From Paracoccaceae bacterium (GTDB taxonomy: Bacteria > Pseudomonadota > Alphaproteobacteria > Rhodobacterales > Rhodobacteraceae), in contig JAHRVZ010000187.1 of the NCBI GenBank assembly GCA_019090405.1, forward strand, positions 1-7,498: DNA of 7,498 bases. Direction: 5' to 3'. Positions 1 through 7,380 of the stretch are shown here, in pieces (position 1 is the stretch's first letter; the number at the start of each line of letters is the position of its first letter). The notes beneath the pieces were generated by a model, which saw only the letters and a list, made by a program, of their open reading frames with translations, did not search any database and was not told the DNA's origin. The position numbers and the translations under genes were made by a program.

Positions 1-1516
1 GCGAATAATCCGCTGACGTCGTGACAACACCGGCATCATCGCGCACCTCACGGGTGATGCTGAACATCTGGTTCAGGTATTTTGTGCCCAACGAGCTTGC
101 CGACAAAGCCAGATTGGTAAACGAAGCCATAACCGCAAAAAACGTTGCTTTCAGATTACCCGGCGCATTGCGCGCGATCCATGCCAGCATCGGGATCATG
201 GCAATTTGGCCCAAAGGCGATTCAACCGCAACGTCGATTATGGCGATGAACTGAGCATCAACAACGCCCCCCGTCAACGCAGCCGTCCAATGGTGCAACC
301 CGTAGTAAAGCCCGATATTAGGCAACGACAGAACCCCTGCCGCAATCGTTAGCAAAATGACGATTTGGCTGATTGTTCTGGACGCCATCAAAGGGCGCAG
401 AACAACCATTCCCGCCAGCGTCAGAACGGCAGTAATCAGATAAAGCACCGACAGGAATTGTTGATCAAAGCCAAGTATATCAATCTCAAACCACGTCGCT
501 CCGGCACCCGGTCGGGGTACCGCGCGGAACATGAAAATGATGACTGCTGTCCCGATCAGCATTCGTGCTTTGGCAACATCCAGCGCTTGGATAAGCTGAC
601 GCATCAGCGTCAACACGATAATCATTGATCCGGCAAAGACGATTTCCTGCGCATAGGCCACGTCCGACAGGCCCACCGTTAGCGTCATCGCAAGGAAAAC
701 CGCCCCACCAGTGAAATACCAATGATTAAGCGTTACCGGCTCGCCCGGGCGTTCAAATCGGGCAAATGCCGCGGCACGACTAAGTCCGCCGGCGACAAGG
801 CGGCGCAATGAGCGGCGTTTCTGATAGGCCGCAACAAATACACCAGTTACGGATATGCACGGGATGATCAGTGCAAGTCTGTAAATCTGACCATAGACCA
901 TTTCCCGCTCGCCATCAGGCAGCAATTCAATGTCTGAAAACAACACGATATTAAGCAGCGCCACCGAGCTGACCCCCAAAATCAGCGCGATTCTGCCCAT
1001 TGTCTGCATCGTGGTGTGCATCGTCTTGATGACGTCCTCATCAAAGGCCGTTCCATCTTCATCAACCAATGGAACGGCTTCGACGGACATCGCATCCGCC
1101 ACGGAATCCTGCAACACATACCCCATTGGCGCCAACAACATTGCCAGAACATACCACCAGGTGGGCGACATCATTCCGCTTAGGACAGGGTGGCGCGTTG
1201 CAAGCGCGTACATGATCAGAAAACTGGACGCGATCAGCGCGCCGCCAATAAAGATCAACACAGATTTCCAACGCCAGATCAGGTCAACCAGATGGCCCAG
1301 AGGCATTTTCAGCGCCCATGGTAAGCCCGCCCAAAACGCAAGACCGGCGACAAAAGCCGCGGACACATCCAGATATTCCTTGACGAAAAACGTACCGACC
1401 ACCGCGGTCAGCCCTGCGGCCCCAGCAGCAAAATAGACCATCAATGGTGGCAGGAACGACCAGCGAAACTGGCGGACCAGATCAAAAACAATGCTATCCA
1501 GCCAGCCAATCCGCAC
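1..1516 (-). CDS. Folate-biopterin transporter (FBT/BT1) family membrane protein, C-terminus cut by window edge
   Basis: An open frame of 505 codons runs leftward off the window with no stop. It starts at GTG 1516-1514, which shares one base with the TAG stop of the upstream gene (TAGTG). An in-frame TAG at 1534-1532 rules out a longer start, and AGGG at 1527-1524 is a suitable ribosome binding site. The translation is very hydrophobic, with about 12-13 visible membrane segments. Two stretches resemble the FBT/BT1 branch of the major facilitator superfamily (TC 2.A.71): LQDSVADAMSVEAV near residue 140, and IDVAVESPLGQIAMIPML followed by LKATFFAVMASFTNLALS at about 425-470. Also family-like is MFRAVPRPGAGATWFEID near 330. 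Characterised members import folates or pterins by proton coupling, but many bacterial members have no known substrate, so the substrate here is unassigned. Family membership is fairly secure, function is not. Overlapping forward-strand open frames are shadows. Confidence 0.8.
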   Translation of the reverse strand, partial: MRIGWLDSIVFDLVRQFRWSFLPPLMVYFAAGAAGLTAVVGTFFVKEYLDVSAAFVAGLAFWAGLPWALKMPLGHLVDLIWRWKSVLIFIGGALIASSFLIMYALATRHPVLSGMMSPTWWYVLAMLLAPMGYVLQDSVADAMSVEAVPLVDEDGTAFDEDVIKTMHTTMQTMGRIALILGVSSVALLNIVLFSDIELLPDGEREMVYGQIYRLALIIPCISVTGVFVAAYQKRRSLRRLVAGGLSRAAAFARFERPGEPVTLNHWYFTGGAVFLAMTLTVGLSDVAYAQEIVFAGSMIIVLTLMRQLIQALDVAKARMLIGTAVIIFMFRAVPRPGAGATWFEIDILGFDQQFLSVLYLITAVLTLAGMVVLRPLMASRTISQIVILLTIAAGVLSLPNIGLYYGLHHWTAALTGGVVDAQFIAIIDVAVESPLGQIAMIPMLAWIARNAPGNLKATFFAVMASFTNLALSASSLGTKYLNQMFSITREVRDDAGVVTTSADYS

Positions 1517-2823
1517 TAAAGCGCCCTGATCCTAAGCGCCGTAATCTGGTTGCCTTCGCGGCTGACCACCTCAAAGCGGAAATTGTGGAACGAAAACACC
1601 TGTCCGACCTCTGGTATCATCTGGGCTTCGTGGATCATCAGGCCTGCGATTGTATTGGCCTCATCATCGGGTAGGGACCAATCATTGCTTCGGTTCAAAT
1701 CGCGGATCGTCATAGTCCCGTCGACCAGATACTGACCATCCTCGGACGGCATTGGCCGCGCCTCATCATCCAGATCAAATTCATCGGTGATCTCGCCAAC
1801 GATTTCTTCAAGAATGTCCTCAAGCGTGATCAGACCCTGCAATGAGCCATATTCATCCACCACCAGCGCAAAATGGGTGCGCATCCGCAGAAACTGACGC
1901 ATCTGGTCGTCCAGCGCGGTGGTTTCGGGCACAAAATACGGGGATTTGGCCACGTCGGTGATCTTGAACCGGCTCAGCGCCGTGATATCGCCGTCAGGTC
2001 CACCGATCAGTTTGTACATGGAACGCAGCAGGTCTTTGGCGTGCACCACACCGATGATGTTTTCGGGCTCGTCTTTGTACATCGGCAGTCGGGTATGGGG
2101 ACTGCTAAGGCACTGCGTCATAATGGTGTCCGGATCATCGGAGACATTTATTGTCTCAATGTTGGAGCGGTGCAACATGATCTCTTCGACAGTGCGATCC
2201 CCCAGATCAAGTGCGCCCAAAATCCGGTCGCGATCTTCGCGTTCTACGGTACCTTCGGACAGGCCCAGTTGCATGGCACCGGCTATTTCCTCGCGGACGG
2301 CCAGCATATGGCTGTCCGGGTCAATGGGCACTCCAATCAGTCGCAGCAATCCACGTACGACCGCGCGCACTGCCGACACAATCGGGGAAAACAGGGTGAC
2401 GGTGATCGCAATGGGACGCGATACAGCTGCCGCCGCGGATTCCGCGTTGATGATAGCATAGGTCTTGGGCAGAACCTCGGCAAAGACCAGAACCAGCAAG
2501 GTCATCACCAAAGTGGCCAGGGCGACGCCGCTTTCACCAAAGGTTCGTGTGAACATCGCCGTCGCCAGCGAGGCCGCCAGAATGTTGACCAGATTATTGC
2601 CCAACAGGACCGACCCGATCAGCCGTTCGTTGTCTTCGGTGATTTTCAACGCCCGCTGCGCGCCGCGTGATCCCTTGTCGGCGCGATGGCGCAATTTACT
2701 GCGTGAGGCGGCGGTCAATGCGGTCTCAGAGCCGGAAAAGAACGCCGACACAACCAGCAGCAACACAATTGCTCCGCAAGTGATCCAGAATGCGCTGTCC
2801 AGCACGGTTGAGCTTGTGTCCAT
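1516..2823 (-). CDS. CorB/CNNM-type membrane protein (DUF21 + CBS pair + CorC_HlyC domain), probable Mg2+ transporter
   Basis: The 435-residue protein has the full CNNM/CorB layout. A DUF21 membrane domain (about 10-160) contains FFSGSET (28-34), GNNLVNILA (75-83) and VLVFAEVLPKT (111-121), close to E. coli YfjD/CorB. A cytoplasmic CBS pair follows (about 210-335, including RLPMYKDEPENIIGVVH and VVDEYGSLQGLITLEDILEEIVGEI), then a C-terminal CorC_HlyC domain (about 350-433). Studied relatives transport or control Mg2+ and bind ATP in the CBS pair. Such proteins are often labelled hemolysin because of TlyC, but nothing here suggests a toxin. Start is ATG 2823; AAAGGA at 2841-2836 is a somewhat distant ribosome binding site (12-base gap). 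It lies 54 bases after xerD, with no terminator seen between them, and overlaps the FBT-family gene by one base, implying coupled translation. Soluble CorC (YbeX) is excluded by the membrane domain. Confidence 0.9.
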   Translation of the reverse strand: MDTSSTVLDSAFWITCGAIVLLLVVSAFFSGSETALTAASRSKLRHRADKGSRGAQRALKITEDNERLIGSVLLGNNLVNILAASLATAMFTRTFGESGVALATLVMTLLVLVFAEVLPKTYAIINAESAAAAVSRPIAITVTLFSPIVSAVRAVVRGLLRLIGVPIDPDSHMLAVREEIAGAMQLGLSEGTVEREDRDRILGALDLGDRTVEEIMLHRSNIETINVSDDPDTIMTQCLSSPHTRLPMYKDEPENIIGVVHAKDLLRSMYKLIGGPDGDITALSRFKITDVAKSPYFVPETTALDDQMRQFLRMRTHFALVVDEYGSLQGLITLEDILEEIVGEITDEFDLDDEARPMPSEDGQYLVDGTMTIRDLNRSNDWSLPDDEANTIAGLMIHEAQMIPEVGQVFSFHNFRFEVVSREGNQITALRIRAL

Positions 2824-2877
2824 CGTCGTCTTTTGTCCTTTGTGCTGTTTTGGTTATGGTGCCGCAGCCGCGCGCAT

Positions 2878-3837
2878 TCAAGAGCTGGTTTTGTCAGGCT
2901 TGTTTGCAGATTTGCGCGCCAGCGGGTGATGGTCAAGCACCAGCTCGCTCAGACGTTCGTCCAGAACATGGGTGTAAATTTCGGTTGTGGCGACATCAGC
3001 ATGCCCCAAAAGCGTCTGGATCGACAGCAAATCCGCACCATTTGCCAACAGATGCGTGGCAAAGGCATGGCGCAGGGTGTGGGGCGTTACCTTGGCCGAC
3101 GAGACCCCGCCAGCGACGGCCAAATCCTTGATAAAGGTGTAAAACCAATGTCGCGTCAAATGCCCGGTCTTGCCGCGCGACGGAAACAGAAAGGCCGATG
3201 GTGCTGGGCGACGTGTCTCTTCGGCCTCGTCGCGGAATTTTAGCCAGACAGCCATGGCTTTGCGCGCGGATGGTGACAGCGGCACCATGCGTTCTTTGCC
3301 GCCTTTGCCCAGAACCAACAGCATTTGTGGATCACCCCGTGCCGCTGTGACGGGCAGCGAAACAAGTTCGCTGACCCGCATGCCGGTGGCGTAAAGCAGT
3401 TCTATCAAACAGGTGTTGCGCAGTTTGTCACTTGTGCTGCGTCCCAAGGTACGCGCCGCCGCCAGCAGGCTTTCTACCTCGGCCACATCAAGGGTTTTGG
3501 GCAACCGTGCAGCGCGTCCCGGTCCTTTGATCTGCATGGCGGGATTGTCATTGCGCCAGCCCTCTTCAAAGGCAAAACGATAAATCTGTTTGATTGCAGA
3601 CAAACGGCGGGCGCGGGTGGATTTGGCAAGACCGCTTGCGTCACAGTCAATCAGGTAGGATTCGATGTTGTCACGGCTGATTTCGTCCAACGTCAACTTG
3701 CGGTGTTCTGCCCAGTCGACAAAATGGCCCAGATCCCGGCCATAGGCCAGTTGCGTGTTGGTGGCGGCCCCCAGTTCAGCCGCCTGTGCCTCAAGAAAGG
3801 TAGAAATCCAGCGCTGTGGTGAGGACGGAGCGGACAT
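2878..3837 (-). CDS. xerD: Site-specific tyrosine recombinase XerD
   Basis: The 319-residue protein is a typical length for Xer recombinases. The N-terminal SAM-like core-binding domain spans about 8-95 and the catalytic domain about 113-305. All six catalytic positions are present: R154 (TGMRVSEL), K178 (GKGGKER), H253 and R256 (TPHTLRHAFATH), H279 (LLGHADV) and nucleophile Y288 (TTEIYTHV). Their spacing follows E. coli XerD with small offsets. With XerC it resolves chromosome dimers at dif near the septum, activated by FtsK. Start ATG 3837 shares one base with the TGA stop of the upstream gene (TGATG), so translation is probably coupled. The position divergent to aroK-aroB fits a housekeeping XerD rather than a phage integrase, and no att sites or phage genes are seen. 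XerC is the alternative name, but the sequence and neighbourhood favour XerD. Confidence 0.93.
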   Translation of the reverse strand: MSAPSSPQRWISTFLEAQAAELGAATNTQLAYGRDLGHFVDWAEHRKLTLDEISRDNIESYLIDCDASGLAKSTRARRLSAIKQIYRFAFEEGWRNDNPAMQIKGPGRAARLPKTLDVAEVESLLAAARTLGRSTSDKLRNTCLIELLYATGMRVSELVSLPVTAARGDPQMLLVLGKGGKERMVPLSPSARKAMAVWLKFRDEAEETRRPAPSAFLFPSRGKTGHLTRHWFYTFIKDLAVAGGVSSAKVTPHTLRHAFATHLLANGADLLSIQTLLGHADVATTEIYTHVLDERLSELVLDHHPLARKSANKPDKTSS

Positions 3838-5369
3838 CAGCTGCGTTCAAGCAGCATCAACTGCAATGCCGCGCGCCGGGCTGTATCTTCCAGACCAACG
3901 GACCGAAATGTCGCTAATGCGTCGGTCAAATCCGCCAGATTGCCGTTTGCACCCCGGTCAAACAGGTCCATCGCCTTTAGGATAACCCAGCCCAATTGCC
4001 CATTCTTCAGGCCATGTTGCAGGTTTGCAGGCAGGGTTGCTTCTTTGGCGAACCCATCGGTGATCGCCTGAGCCATGGTGTTAGGGGCAGGCACGCGTGC
4101 AGGTTCGCCCTGTGCAAGCGCCGCAAGGTAGTTGGTATGTTCACCGCTAGCGGGCGGGTTTTGCGCGGCCAGTTCATAGCCTGCGGAAAGTAGCCTGATC
4201 CGATAGGCCAGTTCAGCACTGGCCCCAAAACTTGCCGCCGCGAAGTCTTGTGCTGCAAGGCGCTCGGAAAACAAAACTGCAAACGGTACTTCCAGATGCG
4301 CCTCTTGCATTGCTGCCCAGACGATGGGCAGGGTTTTGGCGATTGCCTTAGCGTCGCCGGTATCCAGCGCCGTTTCAAACCGTTGCAAGGCCGCGACCCG
4401 GTCCCAAACCCCGCCGGAAGCCGCGGGCAATCGTTCCGAATAAATACCCAACAAACGATTAGGGCTAAGCGCACCGGTGCGGGTCAACCGTTCGGCGGCC
4501 TCAAGCTGTGATTTCCACCCGGCGACATCGCGCAAATCCGCAGTGGCAAAGGCGCGCGGCAGCGATGCCGTGGGAAAGCGTTCACCAATCGCCTCAAACA
4601 TCCGAAAACCAAGTGGGTCAGGATTGTCCGGGATGGGCAGGGCAGGGGCTGTCTCAAACATGTCCGGGCTTAAGAACCGGTCCAGCAGCGTCAGCGTCTC
4701 AAGCGGTAAAAGTTCAAGTGCGTGGGCCACCTCAAGCAACAGCGCCGCCGTGGACCAATCACCCCCGCGCGCGCTACAGAATATCCGGGCGGCATAGTCC
4801 GGCGCCAGATGCGGCATCGCCAATAGCACCGCACAAGAGCGATCTTCGTCTCCGGTCAGCAATGTCGCATCAAACCAACGCGAAAACCGCGCCTTTGAAG
4901 TGCTGGCACCGGCATGTTGTACCAAAGCCTGTGCCGGGTCAGTGGCACCAAGATCAAGCAGTCGGTCAATGCGCGCAATCAACATGGTTTCCGCCGCCAG
5001 TTTGCCCGGAGGTGGTCGGGTTTCAGACAGCAACAACGTGTACAGCAACGTCTGCATTGCCGGGCTGTCCAGAACCGGAGCCTGAGCAAGCAGCAATGCC
5101 AGCGTGTCGGCATCGCTCGTGTCCCACATATCAGTTGGCATTCCAGTTGCGGAACTGGGTACCAGACCCACAGGCGAGGCCTGCGATTCCAGAGGTGAAA
5201 CAGCGATTTCTGAATTTCGCGCAGTGTCGGTCACGGGGGGTTCCAACAAGACCCGTCCGGCCAAGCCCTCGGGGTTGTCCTCAGACAACCAGTCAATGAC
5301 CGACATCGGATCCTGTGCAAAGGCCGAACATGGTAGCATCAGAGCCAGAAATGCGGCGTTAATCCGCAT
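3837..5369 (-). CDS. Secreted (periplasmic) alpha-helical protein of unknown function
   Basis: I do not recognise a named family. The frame is open from ATG 5444, but I place the start at ATG 5369, giving 510 residues. This start puts a clean signal peptide at the N-terminus: R2, hydrophobic 5-13, and SAFA-QDP with cleavage expected after A18. The longer version would bury that signal behind 25 residues that overlap the small upstream gene. C14 follows Pro, so it is not a lipobox. The mature part is rich in Ala and Leu and looks almost wholly helical, with short paired helices (for example IARIDRLLDLGATDPAQAL near 131-149) reminiscent of TPR or other helical repeats, though no repeat consensus is clear. 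The mature protein has two cysteines, C179 and C198, which could pair in the periplasm. No membrane anchor or catalytic motif is visible. It overlaps the small membrane gene upstream by 11 bases and xerD downstream by one base. A scaffold or envelope role is a guess. Confidence 0.82.
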   Translation of the reverse strand: MRINAAFLALMLPCSAFAQDPMSVIDWLSEDNPEGLAGRVLLEPPVTDTARNSEIAVSPLESQASPVGLVPSSATGMPTDMWDTSDADTLALLLAQAPVLDSPAMQTLLYTLLLSETRPPPGKLAAETMLIARIDRLLDLGATDPAQALVQHAGASTSKARFSRWFDATLLTGDEDRSCAVLLAMPHLAPDYAARIFCSARGGDWSTAALLLEVAHALELLPLETLTLLDRFLSPDMFETAPALPIPDNPDPLGFRMFEAIGERFPTASLPRAFATADLRDVAGWKSQLEAAERLTRTGALSPNRLLGIYSERLPAASGGVWDRVAALQRFETALDTGDAKAIAKTLPIVWAAMQEAHLEVPFAVLFSERLAAQDFAAASFGASAELAYRIRLLSAGYELAAQNPPASGEHTNYLAALAQGEPARVPAPNTMAQAITDGFAKEATLPANLQHGLKNGQLGWVILKAMDLFDRGANGNLADLTDALATFRSVGLEDTARRAALQLMLLERS

Positions 5370-5508
5370 CCAAAACCACCGGTATTCGGATTTCGTTTTG
5401 CTGAGCCGAAAAATCTGCGCCAAAGAATGGGCCGACATACGCATATAAAATAACCCCGCAAAGGGCTAAAATTAACAGATATATCAGATATTTAACTAGT
5501 TTCGCCAT
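5359..5508 (-). CDS. Small single-span membrane protein, 49 residues, first gene of the leftward series
   Basis: This short gene is easily missed. It begins at ATG 5508-5506, preceded by a strong ribosome binding site GAGGG (5517-5513, 4 bases from the start), and ends with TAA at 5361-5359. The product starts MAKLVKY, continues with a hydrophobic span at about 7-25 (LIYLLILALCGVILYAYV), then VGPFFGADFSAQQNE and ends IRIPVVLDAD. Lysines 3 and 6 before the span suggest the N-terminus inside and the roughly 24-residue C-terminal tail in the periplasm. Its end overlaps the signal-peptide start of the next gene by 11 bases, which explains the weak ribosome binding site there and suggests coupled translation. 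No function is known to me. I infer a partner of the secreted protein encoded next. The overlap with a longer frame of the downstream gene is resolved by moving that gene's start. Confidence 0.78.
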   Translation of the reverse strand: MAKLVKYLIYLLILALCGVILYAYVGPFFGADFSAQQNEIRIPVVLDAD

Positions 5509-5591
5509 GCTGCCCTCATGTTGTTTTTATACCTGCGTTTTGACTAAGTTATATATGGCCTTTTGCGCAAGATCACGTCATTCACATAAGC
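5509..5591. promoter_or_regulatory. Divergent intergenic region with probable promoters for aroK-aroB and for the leftward operon
   Basis: These 83 bases separate divergent start codons and are clearly more AT-rich than the flanking genes, including TTATATAT around 5549-5556 and TTTTTATA at 5523-5530. Both transcription units must start in or near here. I could not find a well-spaced -35/-10 pair on either strand. TATATA near 5550 (forward) and TATAAA at 5530-5525 (reverse) are only candidate -10 elements. TTGCGCAA at 5563-5570 is a perfect 8-base palindrome that could be a binding site. No clear Shine-Dalgarno precedes aroK. Confidence 0.45.
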
Positions 5592-6182
5592 ATGAGCGAA
5601 ATTGAGCACAACCTGGCCACAGAGCCACTGAAACCGCGTGGTGGTACACTGCATAAAACGGTTGTGATGGTGGGCATGATGGGGGCTGGGAAAACCGCTG
5701 TCGGGCGGGCTTTGGCGGCCCGGTTGGGGGCGCCATTTCTGGATAGCGACGCCGAGATTGAAACCGCAGCGAACATGACCGTCCCCGAGATATTTACCCG
5801 CGATGGCGAGCGGTTTTTCCGTCGCAAAGAGTCTCAGGTCATCCGGCGACTGCTTCGGGGTGAAAGCTGTGTTTTATCCACGGGCGGGGGTGCGTTTATG
5901 TCGGCGCAAAACCGCGCGATGATATCCAAAAACGGGGTGTCTGTCTGGTTGAATGCTGATCTGAATGTGTTGTGGGGCAGGGTGCGTCACAAAACCACGC
6001 GGCCATTGTTGCGAACGAATGATCCAAGGGCGACCTTGGCTGAAATTTATGACGAACGGGTGCCGATCTATACGTTGGCTGATTTGGCCGTGATGTCGGA
6101 CGGCAAAGCCTCGATCGAGGCAATGGTGGACCGGGTGCTGCTGGCATTGGCCAGCCGCCCGGATGTTCTGGAACGGAATTGA
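5592..6182 (+). CDS. aroK: Shikimate kinase
   Basis: AroK phosphorylates shikimate at the 3-hydroxyl with ATP in the cytoplasm, the fifth step toward chorismate. The 196-residue protein has the Walker A loop GMMGAGKT (28-35), the Mg/shikimate-binding DSD (51-53), R74 in DGERFFR, the GGG shikimate-binding turn (98-100), the lid arginine R137 (TTRPLL) and R156 in YDERVPIY. It carries about 20 extra residues before the core strand (TVVMVG), slightly longer at the N-terminus than the E. coli enzyme. ATG 5592 is the only in-frame start near the domain apart from internal Met codons that would remove the first strand. The TGA stop shares one base with the aroB ATG, so the two pathway enzymes are made from one message. 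Confidence 0.96.
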   Translation: MSEIEHNLATEPLKPRGGTLHKTVVMVGMMGAGKTAVGRALAARLGAPFLDSDAEIETAANMTVPEIFTRDGERFFRRKESQVIRRLLRGESCVLSTGGGAFMSAQNRAMISKNGVSVWLNADLNVLWGRVRHKTTRPLLRTNDPRATLAEIYDERVPIYTLADLAVMSDGKASIEAMVDRVLLALASRPDVLERN

Positions 6183-7306
6183 TGCAGAAAACAGTACGCG
6201 TAGAATTGGACGAGCGGTCCTATGATGTGATCATAGGTCCTGATCTTTTGGCCACTGCAGGTGCTCGCATAGCCCCGTTGCTGGCGCGCAAAAAAGTTGC
6301 GATTTTAACTGACGAGACCGTGGCTGGGCTGCATCTGGAAACCTTGCAGAGCGGATTGTCTGCTGCTGGAATAGAATCGCAGGTGCTGGCATTGCCTGCC
6401 GGAGAGGCGACCAAAAGCTGGCCGCATTTCACCCGTTCGGTTGAATGGCTGCTGGATCAAAAGATCGAACGCAACGACGTTGTAATAGCGTTTGGTGGTG
6501 GCGTGATTGGCGATCTGGGCGGATTTGCAGCCGCTGTTTTGCGCCGGGGTGTGCGGTTCGTGCAGATACCCACGTCATTGCTGGCGCAGGTGGACAGTTC
6601 GGTTGGCGGCAAAACCGGGATCAATGCGCCGCAGGGCAAAAACCTGATCGGCGCATTCCACCAGCCATCTCTGGTGCTGGCGGATACTTCTGTTTTAGGG
6701 ACGTTGACGCCGCGCGATTTTCTGGCCGGTTATGGCGAAGTCGTCAAATACGGCATGCTGGGCGATCTGGCGTTTTTTGAGTGGCTTGAAACTATGGGAC
6801 CAGTGCTTGCTGCAGGTGATTTGGCGGCACGGGTCGAGGCAGTGACGTGGTCCGTGCAAATGAAGGCCGATATCGTGGCACGGGACGAAAAAGAGCAGGG
6901 CGATAGGGCGTTGCTTAATCTGGGACACACGTTTGGTCATGCTCTTGAGGCGGCGACGGGCTATGGTGATCGGCTTTTGCATGGCGAAGGCGTGGCCATT
7001 GGCTGTGCGCTGGCGTTTGAGGTGTCGGCGCGCATGGGGCTGTGTGCGCAAGAAGACCCCAGTCGCGTGCGTGCGCATCTGCGCGATATGGGGATGAAGA
7101 CAGATCTGGCTGATATCGAAGGAGAATTGCCGGATGCTGACGGGCTATTGGAGCTGATGGCACAAGACAAAAAGGTCGTGGCCGGGACGCTACATTTCAT
7201 TCTGGCCCGCAGCATTGGTGATGCGTTTGTGACATCTGACGTGCCGCGAGACGTGGTTCGGGACGTTCTGGTTGATGCTTTGCAGGATCGTCAGAACAAA
7301 GGATAA
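6182..7306 (+). CDS. aroB: 3-dehydroquinate synthase
   Basis: AroB converts the seven-carbon sugar acid DAHP to 3-dehydroquinate, the second step of the shikimate pathway, using NAD+ and a divalent metal. With ATG 6182 the protein has 374 residues. Visible signatures are the NAD-binding GGGVIGDLGGF (105-115), PTSLLAQVDSSVGGKTGIN (130-148), GKNLIGAFHQP (152-162), metal ligands E186 (GYGEVVKYG), H249 (NLGHTFGH) and H267 (LLHGEG), and the basic stretch DEKEQGDRALL. A TTG at 6179 is in frame and would add one residue with a 4-base overlap. I prefer ATG 6182, which gives the TGATG junction seen elsewhere in the window. The stop is TAA at 7304-7306. Confidence 0.96.
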   Translation: MQKTVRVELDERSYDVIIGPDLLATAGARIAPLLARKKVAILTDETVAGLHLETLQSGLSAAGIESQVLALPAGEATKSWPHFTRSVEWLLDQKIERNDVVIAFGGGVIGDLGGFAAAVLRRGVRFVQIPTSLLAQVDSSVGGKTGINAPQGKNLIGAFHQPSLVLADTSVLGTLTPRDFLAGYGEVVKYGMLGDLAFFEWLETMGPVLAAGDLAARVEAVTWSVQMKADIVARDEKEQGDRALLNLGHTFGHALEAATGYGDRLLHGEGVAIGCALAFEVSARMGLCAQEDPSRVRAHLRDMGMKTDLADIEGELPDADGLLELMAQDKKVVAGTLHFILARSIGDAFVTSDVPRDVVRDVLVDALQDRQNKG

Positions 7307-7323
7307 CATCCATACGTTGCAAA

Positions 7324-7380
7324 CGGAAAATTTCAAATTTTCCGACCCGTTTTCTTTGTAAGAAAACGGATGGCGCGCCA
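7324..7380. repeat. Cluster of three palindromes downstream of aroB
   Basis: Three inverted repeats lie almost end to end. The first (7324-7344) is CGGAAAATTT and its complement around a single central base, so 10-base arms. The second (7347-7369) has perfect 9-base arms CCGTTTTCT / AGAAAACGG with a 5-base loop. The third (7371-7380) is TGGCGCGCCA, a perfect 10-base palindrome. The first hairpin is AT-rich and may act in 3' end formation of the aroB message, but no clean T tract follows it directly. The compact series looks like an intergenic repetitive palindromic element, which I cannot confirm without the rest of the genome. Confidence 0.6.

Noticed and set aside
930..1436. Forward open frame of 168 codons in the left part, which might suggest that the region is not a leftward gene
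   Set aside because: The leftward frame is open for 505 codons with coherent membrane segments and FBT-family motifs. It only seems absent because its stop is beyond the window.
1873..2670. Long forward-strand open frame (265 codons) opposite the CorB-like gene
   Set aside because: It lies wholly antisense to a gene with clear family domains, has a low-complexity His/Gln/Arg/Gly-rich translation and no recognisable motif.
1516..2823. Hemolysin function
   Set aside because: The family label comes from TlyC. The domain order is that of CNNM/CorB ion proteins, with no toxin feature.
2878..3837. Recombinase as sign of a prophage, integron or genomic island
   Set aside because: Length, motifs and location beside aroK-aroB fit housekeeping XerD. 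No att duplication, tRNA target or phage genes are visible.
4508..5299. Forward-strand open frame (263 codons) opposite the secreted-protein gene
   Set aside because: The translation is Pro/Ser/Gln/Arg-rich as expected of an antisense shadow in GC-rich DNA. The opposite strand has a signal peptide and operon junctions that fit exactly.
5316..5369. Lipoprotein signal in the secreted protein
   Set aside because: C14 is preceded by Pro, which does not fit a lipobox. SAFA followed by Q fits signal peptidase I.
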